Origin: an uncultured Burkholderiales bacterium
GTDB taxonomy: Bacteria; Pseudomonadota; Gammaproteobacteria; Burkholderiales; Burkholderiaceae
Length of the DNA stretch: 64,000 nucleotides
Direction: 5' to 3'
Assembly: GCA_946480465.1 (NCBI GenBank)
Contig: CAMLJY010000017.1
Coordinates: forward strand, 1 to 64,000
In this document: in pieces, positions 8,653 to 19,590 of the stretch
Layout of the letters: each line of letters begins with the position of its first letter
How positions within the stretch are numbered: position 1 is the stretch's first letter
Notes under the pieces: generated by a model
What the model was told of the DNA's origin: nothing
The model's input: only the letters and a program-made list of their open reading frames with translations
Database searches by the model: none
Program-made: the position numbers and the translations under genes

Positions 8653-9453
8653 TTATTGGGTGAGTTCGTACTCGGCCGTCACGGTGGCGATCACCTCGAT
8701 CGGTAGGCCGTCTTCCATCTGCGGCACGAAACGCGCCTTGCGCGTGGCGCTGATGGCCTGCTCGTCCAGTCGCGTGAAGCCGGAGGATTTGTGCAGCGTG
8801 ATCTGCCTTGGCAGGCCGGCCGTGTCGACCAGCACGCGCAGCACCACGGTGCCGGCTTCGCCGAGGCGGCGCGAGGCCATCGGCACCTCGATCGGCGGTG
8901 GCACGAGGTAGCGCACGGCGGTGGCCGGCAGCAGCTTGGGCGCGGGCGGTGGAGGCGGCGGCACCGGCGCGGGGGGTGCCGGTGGGGCTTGCACTGCCGC
9001 AGGCGCGGGCGCGGGCGCCGGCACGGGTTCGGGCGCCGGCACGACGAATGAGGCCGGTGCCGGCGTGGGCGTCGGAGCAACCGCGATGACCGGTGCCGGG
9101 GCAGGGCGCGGTGCTGGCACGCGCGGACGCACTGGCGGTGGCGGCGGGGGCGGCGGCGCTTCGGGGGTGATGAAGTCGACGACGAGCGGCGACACCTCAC
9201 GCACCGCGCGTTGGACGGAATCCACCTGCAGCAGAGCCCACAGCGCCAGCACGTGCAGTCCGGCAACGCCGGCGATCAGCAGCCGGCGCTCGCTTCGAGG
9301 AAGGGCTTCGTCGTGCGGGCCCAGCGGCAGTGGTGCGGATGGTGCCGGGACGCCCGGCCTCGGGATGCGTCCCGGTTCCACGGTGGACGTGGCGGCCGGC
9401 CCGGGCGCGGCTTGGGCGGGAGCGGTGGAGGCGGTGCGGGCGGTCGAAGGCAT
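8653..9453 (-). CDS. tonB: Energy transducer TonB
   Basis: This 266-residue TonB begins with an unusually long cytoplasmic stretch of about 57 residues rich in Ala, Pro and Thr. One membrane helix follows (RRLLIAGVAGLHVLALWALL, about 56-77), then a periplasmic proline-rich spacer (98-185) and a C-terminal TonB domain. The domain reads SRRLGEAGTVVLRVLVDTAG, GFTRLDEQAISATRKARFVP and TAEYELTQ. It is the first gene of the iron operon, directly behind a Fur-box promoter. Confidence 0.92.
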   Translation of the reverse strand: MPSTARTASTAPAQAAPGPAATSTVEPGRIPRPGVPAPSAPLPLGPHDEALPRSERRLLIAGVAGLHVLALWALLQVDSVQRAVREVSPLVVDFITPEAPPPPPPPPVRPRVPAPRPAPAPVIAVAPTPTPAPASFVVPAPEPVPAPAPAPAAVQAPPAPPAPVPPPPPPAPKLLPATAVRYLVPPPIEVPMASRRLGEAGTVVLRVLVDTAGLPRQITLHKSSGFTRLDEQAISATRKARFVPQMEDGLPIEVIATVTAEYELTQ

Positions 9454-9493
9454 GTAGCTCGCACGACCGCTGAGCCGGCCGTGAGGACGCGCA

Positions 9494-9522
9494 CTCTAAC
9501 ACCAATGAGAATGATTCGCAAA
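9494..9522 (-). promoter_or_regulatory. Fur box overlapping the tonB operon promoter
   Basis: Bases 9504-9522 (AATGAGAATGATTCGCAAA; minus strand TTTGCGAATCATTCTCATT) closely match the Fur consensus built from GATAAT-like hexamers. Read leftward, TTGCGA (9516-9521) and TTAGAG (9494-9499) with 16 bases between form a plausible promoter overlapping the box, so iron-loaded Fur would block RNA polymerase. It lies about 50 bases upstream of tonB. Confidence 0.85.
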
Positions 9523-9613
9523 AGCGTTTCCCGGCGGACGCACAGGAGGGGCCGCACCGCTGATGCGGCGGCGCAACAAGGAAAGCGGATTCCGCGGGCA
9601 GGGGGGCAAGCGA

Positions 9614-10348
9614 TCAGTGCAGGGCGGCGAGGAACTGGCGCAACTCCGGCGTGCGCGGCGCGCCGAACAACTCTGCCGGTGCGCCCACCTCGTGGATGCG
9701 GCCCGCGTGCATGAACACCACCCGGTCCGCCACCTTCCGCGCGAAGTTCATCTCGTGCGTGACCATGAGCAGCGTCATGCCGTCGTCGGCCAGCGACTCG
9801 ACCACGCGCAGCACCTCGCCGACCAGCTCGGGATCGAGCGCCGAGGTGATCTCGTCGCACAGCAGCACCGCCGGCTCCATCGCCAATGCGCGGGCGATCG
9901 CGACCCGCTGCTGCTGGCCGCCGGAAAGCTGGTCCGGCGCCGCGTCGAACTTGTCCGCAAGGCCGACGCGCTCGAGCAGGGCGCGTGCCGCGCCGGCGGC
10001 GCTGGCCGCATCGCGCCGCTTCACCAGCGTGGGCGCGAGCATCACGTTGCGTCCGACGGACAGGTGCGGGAAGAGGTTGAAGCTCTGGAAGATCATGCCG
10101 ACGTGCTGGCGCAACTCGCGCAGCGCCTTCGCATCGCCGGCGCGCAGCGGCTGGCCGTCGACGCTGATGGCGCCGTGCTGGAAGGATTCGAGGCCGTTGA
10201 CGCAGCGCAGCAAGGTGCTCTTGCCCGAGCCGCTCTTGCCGATGATGGCGATGACCTCGCCGCGCTGCACCTGCAGGTCGATGCCCTTGAGCACCTCGTT
10301 GTCGCCGTACGCCTTGCGCAGGCCCTCGATCGTGACGATCGCGTTCAT
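9614..10348 (-). CDS. Polar amino acid ABC transporter, ATP-binding protein
   Basis: The start is the ATG at 10346-10348 ([20 protein letters not shown]); the frame is open far upstream only as a shadow of the permease. The 244-residue ATPase has Walker [10 protein letters not shown] (37-45), Q-loop FQSFNLFPH near 88, signature LSGGQQQR (141-148), Walker B VLLCDE (161-166) and switch His198. This pattern is that of GlnQ/HisP-type amino acid importers. It overlaps the upstream permease gene by four bases, indicating translational coupling, and ends 160 bases before tonB. Confidence 0.92.
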   Translation of the reverse strand: MNAIVTIEGLRKAYGDNEVLKGIDLQVQRGEVIAIIGKSGSGKSTLLRCVNGLESFQHGAISVDGQPLRAGDAKALRELRQHVGMIFQSFNLFPHLSVGRNVMLAPTLVKRRDAASAAGAARALLERVGLADKFDAAPDQLSGGQQQRVAIARALAMEPAVLLCDEITSALDPELVGEVLRVVESLADDGMTLLMVTHEMNFARKVADRVVFMHAGRIHEVGAPAELFGAPRTPELRQFLAALH

Positions 10349-10989
10349 CGGGAAGCAGTCCTTTCGAGCCGGCGGGCCCAGGCTGACACCGGGAAGCACA
10401 AGGCGAAGTACAGCAACGCCACGCAGGCGTACACGGTGAAGGGCCGGAAAGTGGCGTTGCTGATCATCGTGCCGGCCTTGGTGAGTTCGATGAAGCCCAG
10501 CACCGACGCCAGCGCCGTGCCCTTGATCACCTGCACCGCAAAGCCGACCGTCGGCGGTATGGCGATGCGCAGCGCCTGCGGCGCGATCACGTGCACCAGC
10601 GTCTGCCGCAGGTCCAGCGCCAGGCTGTCCGCGGCTTCCCATTGGCCGCGCGGGATGGCTTCGATGCAGCCGCGCCATATTTCCGTTAGGAAGGCGCTGC
10701 TGTAGAGCGTGAGCGCCAGGCCGGCGGCGGCCCAGGCGGGCACGTCCAAACCGACCAGCGCCAGGCCGAAGTAGGCCAGGAACAGCTGCATCAGCAGCGG
10801 CGTGCCCTGGAACAGCTGCACGTACAGCGCCACGCCGCGCGCGGTGCCCGGCACGCGAGCGATGCGCGCCACCAGCAATGCCGCACCGACCAGCGCACCA
10901 CCGGCGAAAGCGGCCAGCGACAGCAGCACCGTCCAGCGCGCGGCCAGCAGCAGGTTGCGCAGGATGTCCCAGAGGGTGAACTCGACCAT
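10345..10989 (-). CDS. Polar amino acid ABC transporter permease (second)
   Basis: A 214-residue HisM/GlnP-type permease with about five membrane helices, opening [20 protein letters not shown]. The EAA loop for ATPase contact is present as [35 protein letters not shown] is the conserved segment before the middle helix. It pairs with the permease encoded at 11013-11675 as a heterodimer and overlaps the ATPase gene by four bases. Confidence 0.9.
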   Translation of the reverse strand: MVEFTLWDILRNLLLAARWTVLLSLAAFAGGALVGAALLVARIARVPGTARGVALYVQLFQGTPLLMQLFLAYFGLALVGLDVPAWAAAGLALTLYSSAFLTEIWRGCIEAIPRGQWEAADSLALDLRQTLVHVIAPQALRIAIPPTVGFAVQVIKGTALASVLGFIELTKAGTMISNATFRPFTVYACVALLYFALCFPVSAWARRLERTASR

Positions 10990-11012
10990 GTGGCGGAATC
11001 CGGTTCAGGCGT

Positions 11013-11675
11013 TCAGCGCCTGACGTGCAAAAGACGCGTGCCCAGGCGCTGCAGCAGGTGCCGCAGCAGCACCGCCAGGCCCAGATACAGCGCGGTGGCG
11101 ACGAAGGTGGCTTCGAAGGCGCGGAAGTTGCGGCTGTGGATCAGGTTGGCGTAGTAGCTCAGCTCCTGCGCCGCGATCTGGCCGCACACGGCCGATCCCA
11201 GCATCACGATGACGATCTGCCCGACCACCGCGGGCCATACCCGCGCCAGCGCTGGCGGCAGCACCACGCGCAGGAAAACCTGCGCCTCGGTCAGCGCCAG
11301 CGAGCGCGCCGCCTCGATCTGCCCGCGCGGCGTGGCCTGGATGCCGGCGCGGGCGATCTCCGCCGCGTAGGCGCCCAGGTTCACGACCATCGCGATCACC
11401 GAGGCCAACTCGGGCGACAGCTTCAGCCCCAGGCTCGGCAGCCCGAAGAAGATGAAGAAGAGCTGCACGATGAAGGGCGTGTTGCGGATCAGCTCGACGT
11501 AGGCGCCCACGCTCCAGCGCTGCACCGCCCCGCCGTGCAGCCGCGCCCAGGCGCAGGCGATGCCCAGGGCCAGGCCCAGCGTCGCCGACACCGCCGTGAG
11601 CCCGGCCGTGAGAGCCAGGCCGCGCAGCAGCAGCGGCCAGTCGGCGAGGACCGCCGCGAAGTCGAGGCTGACCAT
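11013..11675 (-). CDS. Polar amino acid ABC transporter permease (first)
   Basis: A 220-residue permease of the HisMQ family: the N-terminal LTAGLTAVSATLGLALGIAC, the signature ELIRNTPFIVQLFFIFFGLP, and an EAA loop EAARSLALTEAQVFLRVVLP. It lies 14 bases downstream of the binding-protein gene and 23 bases before the second permease, so all four genes form one leftward operon. Confidence 0.9.
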   Translation of the reverse strand: MVSLDFAAVLADWPLLLRGLALTAGLTAVSATLGLALGIACAWARLHGGAVQRWSVGAYVELIRNTPFIVQLFFIFFGLPSLGLKLSPELASVIAMVVNLGAYAAEIARAGIQATPRGQIEAARSLALTEAQVFLRVVLPPALARVWPAVVGQIVIVMLGSAVCGQIAAQELSYYANLIHSRNFRAFEATFVATALYLGLAVLLRHLLQRLGTRLLHVRR

Positions 11676-11689
11676 GCGCGCGCCAGGCC

Positions 11690-12490
11690 TCAGTTCGGCA
11701 GGTCACCGGCCGGGCGGCCGAGCCACTTCTGCGCCAGCTTGTCCAGCTCGCCCGAGGCCTTGGCCGCCGCGATGATCTCGTTGACCTTCTGCCGCAGCTT
11801 GTCCTCGCCCTTGGCCACCCCGATGAAGTTCGGGGAGTCCTTCAGCAGGAACTTGTATTCGGTGCCGAGCTGCGGGTTCTTCTGGATGATCGTGCCGGCG
11901 ACCGAGACGCCGGTGGCGATGACCTGCACCTGGCCCGACACGAAGGCCGCCACGGTGGCGTTGTTGTCCTCGAAGCGCTTGACGTCCGCGCTGGCGGGCG
12001 CGACCTTGCCCAGTTCGATGTCCTCCATGGCGCCGCGCGTCACGCCGATGGTCTTGCCGGCCAGGTCGGATGGGGACTTGACCGCCAGCGTCTTCGGCGC
12101 GAACACCGCCTGGAAGAAGGGCGAGTAGGCGCTGGTGAAGTCGATGACCTTCTCGCGCTCGGTGTTCTTGCCCAGCGTGGAGATCACGAGGTCGGCCTTC
12201 CTCGTTTGCAGGTAGGGGATGCGGTTCGCGCTGATCACCGGCACCAGGGTCACCTTCACGCCCAGCCTGGCGCCGATCAGCTGCGCCATGTCGATGTCCA
12301 GCCCCTGCGGCTGCAGGTCGGTGCCGACGAAGCCGTAGGGCGGGAAGTCGGTCGGGACGGCGATCGTGATCACCTTCCTGGCCAGTACCGTGTCCAGCGC
12401 GGCCTGCGCGTGCGCCGCGCTGGGCAGCAGGGGCGCCGTGGCCCCCAGGGCGGAGCACGCAAGCAGAGTCAGGAAAGGGCGGCGGTTCAT
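11690..12490 (-). CDS. Amino acid ABC transporter substrate-binding protein
   Basis: The start at 12488-12490 gives a signal peptide, [20 protein letters not shown], cleaved near AHA-QA (residue 27). The mature SBP_bac_3 domain shows [20 protein letters not shown] and the family tail [20 protein letters not shown] followed by KWLG. The binding residues are consistent with a polar amino acid, but the exact ligand cannot be told. It is the first gene of the importer operon and diverges from coaX. Confidence 0.9.
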   Translation of the reverse strand: MNRRPFLTLLACSALGATAPLLPSAAHAQAALDTVLARKVITIAVPTDFPPYGFVGTDLQPQGLDIDMAQLIGARLGVKVTLVPVISANRIPYLQTRKADLVISTLGKNTEREKVIDFTSAYSPFFQAVFAPKTLAVKSPSDLAGKTIGVTRGAMEDIELGKVAPASADVKRFEDNNATVAAFVSGQVQVIATGVSVAGTIIQKNPQLGTEYKFLLKDSPNFIGVAKGEDKLRQKVNEIIAAAKASGELDKLAQKWLGRPAGDLPN

Positions 12491-12677
12491 CGGAGGGCTC
12501 CAGGAGGGGTTGAGCGGACCTTCGGGCAGGTCGAGCCAGCCGCGCTGGCTCATCAGTCTTGTATGCGAGCTCGGTGCCAGCATGCCAGCGGGCCGCGCAC
12601 GGCGCTGGTACGCTTCGCAACCACTCCACCGGGGCTGCCCGGTGATCCCCGTGCAACCCCGGAATTCCGCGTCCGCG

Positions 12678-13445
12678 ATGAGCTTCCTGGCGATCGACAT
12701 CGGCAACACGCGCCTCAAATGGGCGCTCTACGCGTCGCCCCAGCCCGGTGCGGCAATGCTCTCGCATGGTGCGGTGTTTCTCGAAAACATCGACCAGCTG
12801 GCGGAAGGCGAGTGGAAGCGGTTGCCTCCGCCGGCCAGTCTGCTGGGCTGCAACGTGGCGGGCGACGCCATCCGCCGCCGCGTCGAGGAGCAACTCGAGC
12901 TGTGGGACATCGAGCCGCGCTGGGTGGTCTCCGTGCCCCAGGCCGGGGGTATCACGAACGGCTACGACCACCCGGGGCGGCTCGGCGCGGACCGCTTCGT
13001 CGCGCAGATCGGCGCCCGGCACCACGTGCTGTCGCGCGGCGTCCGGCGGCCGGTTCTGGTGGTGATGGTGGGGACGGCGGTGACGGTGGACGCGGTCGAT
13101 GCGGACGGCCGCTTCCATGGCGGCTTGATCCTGCCTGGACACGGCATCATGCTGCGCGCGCTCGAAGGCGGCACGGCCGGCTTGCGCGTGCCGACCGGGG
13201 AAGTCCGCACCTTCCCCACCAACACCAGCGATGCGCTGACCAGCGGCGGCACCTACGCCATCACCGGTGCCATCGAGCGCTTGCACCGCCACCTGGGCGC
13301 GCACTGCGGCGAGCCGCCGCTGACGCTGATGACTGGTGGCGCCGGCTGGAAGGTGGCGCCCTACCTGGACGTCGAGCACGAACTCGTCGATTCGCTGATC
13401 TTCGACGGACTGCTGGTGCTGCAGTCGCATCGCCTGGCGCTGTAG
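12678..13445 (+). CDS. coaX: Type III pantothenate kinase
   Basis: This 255-residue protein catalyses the first step of coenzyme A synthesis. It has the ASKHA-fold motifs of CoaX: phosphate 1 loop [15 protein letters not shown] (residues 5-19), the [15 protein letters not shown] segment that contacts pantothenate and ATP, and [20 protein letters not shown] as phosphate 2 loop. The start is the ATG at 12678; the frame stays open upstream but without conserved sequence. It converges with hslU. Confidence 0.93.
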   Translation: MSFLAIDIGNTRLKWALYASPQPGAAMLSHGAVFLENIDQLAEGEWKRLPPPASLLGCNVAGDAIRRRVEEQLELWDIEPRWVVSVPQAGGITNGYDHPGRLGADRFVAQIGARHHVLSRGVRRPVLVVMVGTAVTVDAVDADGRFHGGLILPGHGIMLRALEGGTAGLRVPTGEVRTFPTNTSDALTSGGTYAITGAIERLHRHLGAHCGEPPLTLMTGGAGWKVAPYLDVEHELVDSLIFDGLLVLQSHRLAL

Positions 13446-13490
13446 TAATCCAGCGCGGCAGGGCGACCTTCACGCCGCGGCCTGCAAGCT

Positions 13491-14837
13491 TCAGAGGATG
13501 TAGCGCGACAGGTCCTCGTTGCGAGCCAGTTCGCCGAGTTTTGCGTCGACCGCCGCGGCATCCAGTTGCACGGTCTGCCCGGCCAGGCGTGGCGCATCGA
13601 AGCTGACCTCGTCGAGCAGCCGCTCCATCACCGTCGCCAGCCGGCGTGCCCCGATGTTCTCTGTGCGTTCGTTCACCTCGAAGGCGATCTGGGCGATGCG
13701 CCGGATCGCCTCGGGGGCGAGGGCCAGCGTCACGCCTTCGGTGGCCAGCAGCGCCTGGTACTGCTTGATCAGGCTGGCGTGCGTGCTGACGAGGATGGCT
13801 TCGAAATCGTCGACCGACAGCGACCCCAGTTCGACGCGGATCGGGAAGCGGCCCTGCAGCTCGGGGATCAGGTCGCTCGGCTTGGCCAGGTGGAAGGCGC
13901 CGGAGGCGATGAACAGGATGTGGTCGGTCTTGACCATGCCGTGCTTGGTGCTGACCGTGGTGCCCTCGACCAGCGGCAGCAAGTCGCGCTGCACGCCCTG
14001 GCGCGACACCTCGGCGCCGCCGTGCTCATTGCGCGAAGCGACCTTGTCGATCTCATCAATGAAGACGATGCCGTTCTGCTCGGCGTTCTGCAGCGCGCGG
14101 GTCTTGATCTCCTCGTCGTTGACCAGCTTCGCCGCCTCTTCCTCGACCAGCAGCTTCTGCGCTTCGCCAATCTTCAACTTGCGCGTCTTTCGCTTGGTCT
14201 GGCCCAGCTGCGAGAACATGCCTTTCAGCTGCTCGGCCATCTCCTCCATCCCGGGCGGCGTCATGATCTCCAGTCCGGCCCGCGGCTCGGCCAGCTCGAT
14301 CTCGATTTCCTTGTCGTCCAGCGTGCCTTCGCGCAGGCGCTTGCGCATGACCTGGCGTGCCGTGCTGTCCGGCACGGGTGCCGGCGCCGCGGCTGTCAGG
14401 CCGAAGCCGGCCGCAGGGTCGCGCGGCGGCGGCACCAGCGCATCGAGGATGCGCTCCTCGGCGGCTTCCTCGGCGCGGGTCCGCTGGCGCTTCATCGCTG
14501 CTTCGCGCTCCTGCTTGACCGACATGTCGACCAGGTCGCGGATGATGGTGTCGACATCCTTGCCGACGTAGCCGACTTCGGTGAACTTGGTGGCCTCGAC
14601 CTTGATGAAGGGAGCGTCTGCCAGCTTGGCCAGCCGCCGCGCGATCTCGGTCTTGCCGACGCCGGTGGGGCCGATCATCAGGATGTTCTTGGGCGTGATC
14701 TCCGCGCGCAGCGTCTCGTCCACCTGCTGGCGGCGCCAGCGGTTGCGCAGCGCGATGGCCACGGCGCGCTTGGCCGCCGCCTGGCCCACGATGTGGTTGT
14801 CGAGCTCGGAGACGATCTCCTGGGGCGTCATGCTCAT
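13491..14837 (-). CDS. hslU: HslU, ATPase subunit of the HslUV protease
   Basis: The AAA+ unfoldase of 448 residues has Walker [10 protein letters not shown] (56-64), the GYVG pore loop (89-92), an intermediate I domain at about 110-240, Walker B IVFIDE (257-262) and the invariant C-terminal RYIL that docks into HslV. It forms hexameric rings feeding unfolded substrates to HslV. It follows hslV by 89 bases on the same strand, the intervening gap holding a GC palindrome. Confidence 0.97.
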   Translation of the reverse strand: MSMTPQEIVSELDNHIVGQAAAKRAVAIALRNRWRRQQVDETLRAEITPKNILMIGPTGVGKTEIARRLAKLADAPFIKVEATKFTEVGYVGKDVDTIIRDLVDMSVKQEREAAMKRQRTRAEEAAEERILDALVPPPRDPAAGFGLTAAAPAPVPDSTARQVMRKRLREGTLDDKEIEIELAEPRAGLEIMTPPGMEEMAEQLKGMFSQLGQTKRKTRKLKIGEAQKLLVEEEAAKLVNDEEIKTRALQNAEQNGIVFIDEIDKVASRNEHGGAEVSRQGVQRDLLPLVEGTTVSTKHGMVKTDHILFIASGAFHLAKPSDLIPELQGRFPIRVELGSLSVDDFEAILVSTHASLIKQYQALLATEGVTLALAPEAIRRIAQIAFEVNERTENIGARRLATVMERLLDEVSFDAPRLAGQTVQLDAAAVDAKLGELARNEDLSRYIL

Positions 14838-14872
14838 CGCGGCACCGTGCGGCCGGTCCCAAGGTGCTCAGC

Positions 14873-14888
14873 GCCCCCGCGCGGGGGC
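14873..14888. repeat. GC palindrome in the hslV-hslU gap
   Basis: GCCCCCGCGCGGGGGC is a perfect 16-base palindrome followed by AGCGAACGAAGTGCGCGTGA, which resembles a dispersed intergenic repeat common in Burkholderiales genomes. It could reduce transcription from hslV into hslU or stabilise the hslV message end. Confidence 0.5.
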
Positions 14889-14926
14889 AGCGAACGAAGT
14901 GCGCGTGAAGGCTGTTTCATGCTGGA

Positions 14927-15475
14927 TCACCCCAGGGTCTCGATGGTGTGGTTCTGGTTCGTGTAGATGCACAGGTCGCCGGCGATCACCAGCGATTGCT
15001 TGACGATGTCCTGCGCTCCCAGTTCCGTGTGCTGGATCAGGGCCCGCGCGGCGGCCTGGGCATAGGCCCCGCCCGAGCCGATCGCGATGACACCCATCTC
15101 GGGCTCCAGCACGTCGCCGTTGCCGGTGATGATCAGGCTGGCGTCGAGGTCGGCCACCGCCAGCATCGCTTCCAGCCGGCGCAGCACGCGGTCGGTGCGC
15201 CAGTCCTTCGTCAGCTCGATTGCCGCGCGCACCAGGTGGCCCTGGTGCTTCTCCAGCTTGGCCTCGAAGCGTTCGAAGAGCGTGAACGCGTCCGCGGTGG
15301 CGCCGGCGAAGCCAGCGAGGACCTGGTCGCGGTACAGCTTGCGCACCTTGCGCGCACTGGCCTTGACGACGATGTTGCCCAGCGTGACCTGGCCGTCGCC
15401 GCCGAGGGCGACCTGCCAGCCCTGCGGCGTCTGTCGCCGCACACTGACGATGGTGGTGCCGTGGAAGGGTTCCAT
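14927..15475 (-). CDS. hslV: HslV, peptidase subunit of the HslUV protease
   Basis: The product of 182 residues starts [14 protein letters not shown]; processing exposes the nucleophilic threonine at position 7. The proteasome-like core is recognisable from [20 protein letters not shown] through the [13 protein letters not shown] segment to the C-terminal [10 protein letters not shown]. Extending the frame to 15625 would bury the active-site threonine and is rejected. Confidence 0.96.
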   Translation of the reverse strand: MEPFHGTTIVSVRRQTPQGWQVALGGDGQVTLGNIVVKASARKVRKLYRDQVLAGFAGATADAFTLFERFEAKLEKHQGHLVRAAIELTKDWRTDRVLRRLEAMLAVADLDASLIITGNGDVLEPEMGVIAIGSGGAYAQAAARALIQHTELGAQDIVKQSLVIAGDLCIYTNQNHTIETLG

Positions 15476-15545
15476 GGTGGGGTTCGTGAACGGGAAGGGA
15501 AGTCGGGCGCCAGCCGCCGCCTGCGGCCGGCCGGTGGTCCGCGGT

Positions 15546-17363
15546 TCAGTCGCGCAGGACCTGCACGCGTGCGTGCTCGTTGATGCCCATCGCGCCGAAG
15601 AACAGCGCCACCAGCCGATGTGCATCGACGAAGGTGACGCTGCGGTTCTGGCTGCGCTTGGCGAGCACCCAGTTCAGCAGATCGCCGGCGGCAATGAAGT
15701 CGACGCGGATCAGCCGCGCGCAGGAGACGTTGACCAGCTGCGCCTTCGCGAGCTTGCTGTCCAGCCGCACCAGCGTCGAACCGATGTCGCCGATCAGCTG
15801 GCCCGAAAGGTCCACGGTCGCCACCTGCTGGCCGCCTTGAGGGTCGTCGAGCAGGCTGGACTCCATGAAGCCCGTGGAAACCTCGCTGACGACCGACAGC
15901 GGCGGCGCGCTCGTCGAATGGGCACCACCGGCCATGCGCACCGTGCATTCGGTGCGCTCCCAGGACGGTGGCGAGACTTCGTAGGTGACGCAGTAGTCGA
16001 TCGCGGTCTCGTCGAACTGGTCCGGCCGGTTGGCCAGGCGCAGCGCTTCGAGGCGACACATCCAGAACACGGGATCGGCGTCGCGCACGCCTGTCGGCGC
16101 GGCTTCCTGCAGGGCGGCCAGCAACTGCTCGCCCCCTTGCCAGCGCATCTCGACGCGCTGCTTCGCCCACTGCTTGAACAGCTCGGTCAGCTGTCCGGCA
16201 GCCTCGGCTTCGACGCGTTGCAGCACCGACCAGTCCAGCACCCACGGCAAGGGCAGCTGCAGCGTCGCGGAACGCAGTCGGGCAACGGCCTCCAGGTCCA
16301 GCACCTCGGCGCTGACCCAGCCCACGTCGCCGGTCGGCGGGCGTGCCGCCTTGGGGCGTTCTTCGGTGGCGGCCGCTTCGGCCACGCGCTTCGGCAACGA
16401 ATACCACTGCGGCGACGAAGCACCGAAGAGATTGGCGTACTCGAGTGCGAGGCCTTCGAACTTCACCTGCTGGCCGGTCGCGCGGTACAGGTCGAACAGC
16501 ACGAGCCAGGTTTCCGGATGCTGGTAGCGCGGCGCGCCCGCACTCACCAGCCCGGTCAGCGACTCCTCGCAGTGCGCGAAGTCGGCGTTGGCGAAGGCGA
16601 TCACCGCCTCGTCCAGCTCCGGATCGTGCACGACTTCGCTGACTTCGACCGCGAAGTTCGAGTCGCCGCCCGATACACCGGGCCGCAGCGCGGCCGCCGC
16701 CGTTGCCGCCGTGGGAGCTGGAGGTGCCGGTGCACGAGGCGGTGGTGACAGCTCGCTGGGCGGGAACTGGCTGGAGCGCGGCGGGTCCGCCGGCCGCAGC
16801 GGGGCCACGCCACCACCCATCACCGCCGGCGCGGGCGCGGCCGCGGGCGGGATGTCGAACTGCGGCAGCGGCGGCAGGGCCGGCAGCTGCTCGCTGTCCG
16901 ACCCGCCGACTTCGGCTTCGCTGTCGCCGGAGTGGAGGGCGACCGGCTGGGTGGGCGCGTTGTAGAAGCCTGGCGAACGCTTGGTGCTGGTCGGTCGGAT
17001 GCCTTCGCCGACCATCTGCTGCTCGATCTCGTCGATCTTGGCCTTCACGCGCACGTCCTGGCGGGCGCCTGCGTCGGCCAGGCGCACCTCGGAATCGTCG
17101 ATGCGCGAGGAGCCGCCCAGCGCCGCCAGTTGCTCAGGCGACAGGCCCTCGCGGCGGAGGCGGCGCAGCATGTCGAACTCGCGCTTGCGGACGAAATCGT
17201 TGCGCCGCTTGCGCTCGACCATCGCCTTCAACTCGGAGCGCTCAAGGTCGAGGTCGCGACTGTCTTCCTGCCGCGAGTTGATGTCGGACCAGTCCGTGGC
17301 CGGGTTGGCCACGAAGCGCACGACCTTGCGCAGGAAGCTTTCGCCGTCCTTGGGATCAGCCAT
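15546..17363 (-). CDS. STAS-domain protein with long variable middle, 605 aa
   Basis: Residues 1-115 are charged and helical ([20 protein letters not shown], then [20 protein letters not shown]). Residues 150-250 are proline/alanine-rich and disordered. The middle (about 265-470) looks like helical repeats ([20 protein letters not shown]). The last 100 residues resemble a STAS domain ([20 protein letters not shown], then INVSCARL-like and VTFVDAHRL strands). I recall similarly built uncharacterised proteins beside hslV and dksA in Burkholderiales, but no member with known function. There is no signal peptide or membrane helix, so it is cytosolic. The ATG at 17361-17363 fits the conserved [13 protein letters not shown] start. 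Confidence 0.7.
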   Translation of the reverse strand: MADPKDGESFLRKVVRFVANPATDWSDINSRQEDSRDLDLERSELKAMVERKRRNDFVRKREFDMLRRLRREGLSPEQLAALGGSSRIDDSEVRLADAGARQDVRVKAKIDEIEQQMVGEGIRPTSTKRSPGFYNAPTQPVALHSGDSEAEVGGSDSEQLPALPPLPQFDIPPAAAPAPAVMGGGVAPLRPADPPRSSQFPPSELSPPPRAPAPPAPTAATAAAALRPGVSGGDSNFAVEVSEVVHDPELDEAVIAFANADFAHCEESLTGLVSAGAPRYQHPETWLVLFDLYRATGQQVKFEGLALEYANLFGASSPQWYSLPKRVAEAAATEERPKAARPPTGDVGWVSAEVLDLEAVARLRSATLQLPLPWVLDWSVLQRVEAEAAGQLTELFKQWAKQRVEMRWQGGEQLLAALQEAAPTGVRDADPVFWMCRLEALRLANRPDQFDETAIDYCVTYEVSPPSWERTECTVRMAGGAHSTSAPPLSVVSEVSTGFMESSLLDDPQGGQQVATVDLSGQLIGDIGSTLVRLDSKLAKAQLVNVSCARLIRVDFIAAGDLLNWVLAKRSQNRSVTFVDAHRLVALFFGAMGINEHARVQVLRD

Positions 17364-17455
17364 GGGCGGTGGACACCTCCATGCGCACCCTCGGGCCGAA
17401 CCCGCCGGTGTTGCCAAGGGACAGCGCGGCGACGCGCGCAACGGCTTGCATCGCT

Positions 17456-18247
17456 TCAGTCGCCGAACATCTTCTGCTTGAGTTCACGGCGCTGCTGCGC
17501 CTCGAGCGACAGCGTGGCGGTCGGCCGTGCCAGCAAGCGGCCGAGGCCGATCGGTTCGCCGGTTTCATCGCAGTAGCCGTAGTCGCCGGCCTCGATGCGG
17601 CCGAGCGACTGCGAGATCTTCTTCAGCAGCTTGCGCTCGCGGTCGCGCGTGCGCAGCTCGAGCGCGTGTTCTTCCTCGATCGTCGCCCGGTCGGCCGGGT
17701 CGGGAACGATGGAGGTGTCCTCGCGCAGGTGTTCGGTGGTTTCGCCGGCGTTGGACAGCAGGTCGTCCTTCAGCGCCTGCAGGCGGGCGCGAAAGAAATC
17801 GAGCTGCTTGTCGTTCATGTACTCGGATTCGGGCATCGCGAGCAACTCGGCTTCGGTCAGGTCGCGGCCGGCCTTGGACTTCCAGGCATTGACGAGTTTC
17901 GGGTCTGCCTTGACGGCAGGCTTCACAGTTTCCATGGGTTCGGGAAATCCACGAGCAGGGGGCTTCGGAGGGGAAAACCGATCAGAGAACCGGTTGTTGC
18001 CCGGGGTCGGCGCGGCCGCCGTGACGGCGGGTGCGCCTTCGGCGGAGTGCGCGGGTTCGGCGACGGCGTCGGCCACCTTGTCGTCGCCCCTGGCAGCGGG
18101 CGGCTTCGCGGTGGCGGCCTTGGCCGGCGCGGTCTTCACGGTCTTGGCAGCTGGCGCCGACGCGGTCACCGGCGGCGCCGCCTTCTTGCCGGCGGTGCCG
18201 GAGGCGGGCTTGTCGGTGTCCGGGCTTTTGGCCGAGGTCTTGCTCAC
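17456..18247 (-). CDS. dksA: RNA polymerase-binding transcription factor DksA (long, cysteine-poor)
   Basis: The C-terminal 150 residues are DksA: coiled coil around KQLDFFRARLQALKDDLLSN, the catalytic tip DPADRA followed by acidic residues, and a degenerate zinc-finger region YGYCDETGEPIGLGRLLARP. Only one of the four finger cysteines remains, a pattern common in alpha- and betaproteobacterial DksA. Residues 1-115 are an Ala/Lys/Pro-rich extension. The start is GTG at 18245-18247 with GAGGAGT ideally spaced upstream; an internal ATG (residue 104) lacks such a site. The protein would adjust RNA polymerase initiation with ppGpp. It follows a COG0523 GTPase by 123 bases on the same strand. Confidence 0.9.
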   Translation of the reverse strand: MSKTSAKSPDTDKPASGTAGKKAAPPVTASAPAAKTVKTAPAKAATAKPPAARGDDKVADAVAEPAHSAEGAPAVTAAAPTPGNNRFSDRFSPPKPPARGFPEPMETVKPAVKADPKLVNAWKSKAGRDLTEAELLAMPESEYMNDKQLDFFRARLQALKDDLLSNAGETTEHLREDTSIVPDPADRATIEEEHALELRTRDRERKLLKKISQSLGRIEAGDYGYCDETGEPIGLGRLLARPTATLSLEAQQRRELKQKMFGD

Positions 18248-18370
18248 TTCGGGACTCCTCGCAGTGGCTTTATACCTGTTCTCTGCCCGGACCTGGGGTC
18301 TTTCCAGCGTCGGTTTTGGGCGCGCGGATTGTAGTCACGGAACCCTGTGCAAAAGGGCGCCGTTCCACCA

Positions 18371-19417
<1,047 letters not shown>

Positions 19418-19590
19418 GCGAGGGCTCCGGGATCGGGAACGTCAGTCTGGGGCGGCGGCTGCGCGTCGACCCAGCCAGATGGGGGCGGCGGACTGTGTTG
19501 CAAGGCACCGCACCTGTCAAGGCGGGGTCCCATCGGCCCCTGCTGCCAGCCTGGGGTATTCTCGGCGCTCCGCCACTTTCGACACCCGTC

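Noticed and set aside
12366..12677. N-terminal extension of CoaX
   Set aside because: The open frame upstream shows no conserved residues; CoaX motifs begin four residues after the ATG at 12678.
17456..17938. Shorter DksA starting at the internal ATG (residue 104)
   Set aside because: No ribosome-binding site precedes it, whereas the GTG at 18247 has a good GGAG-type site.
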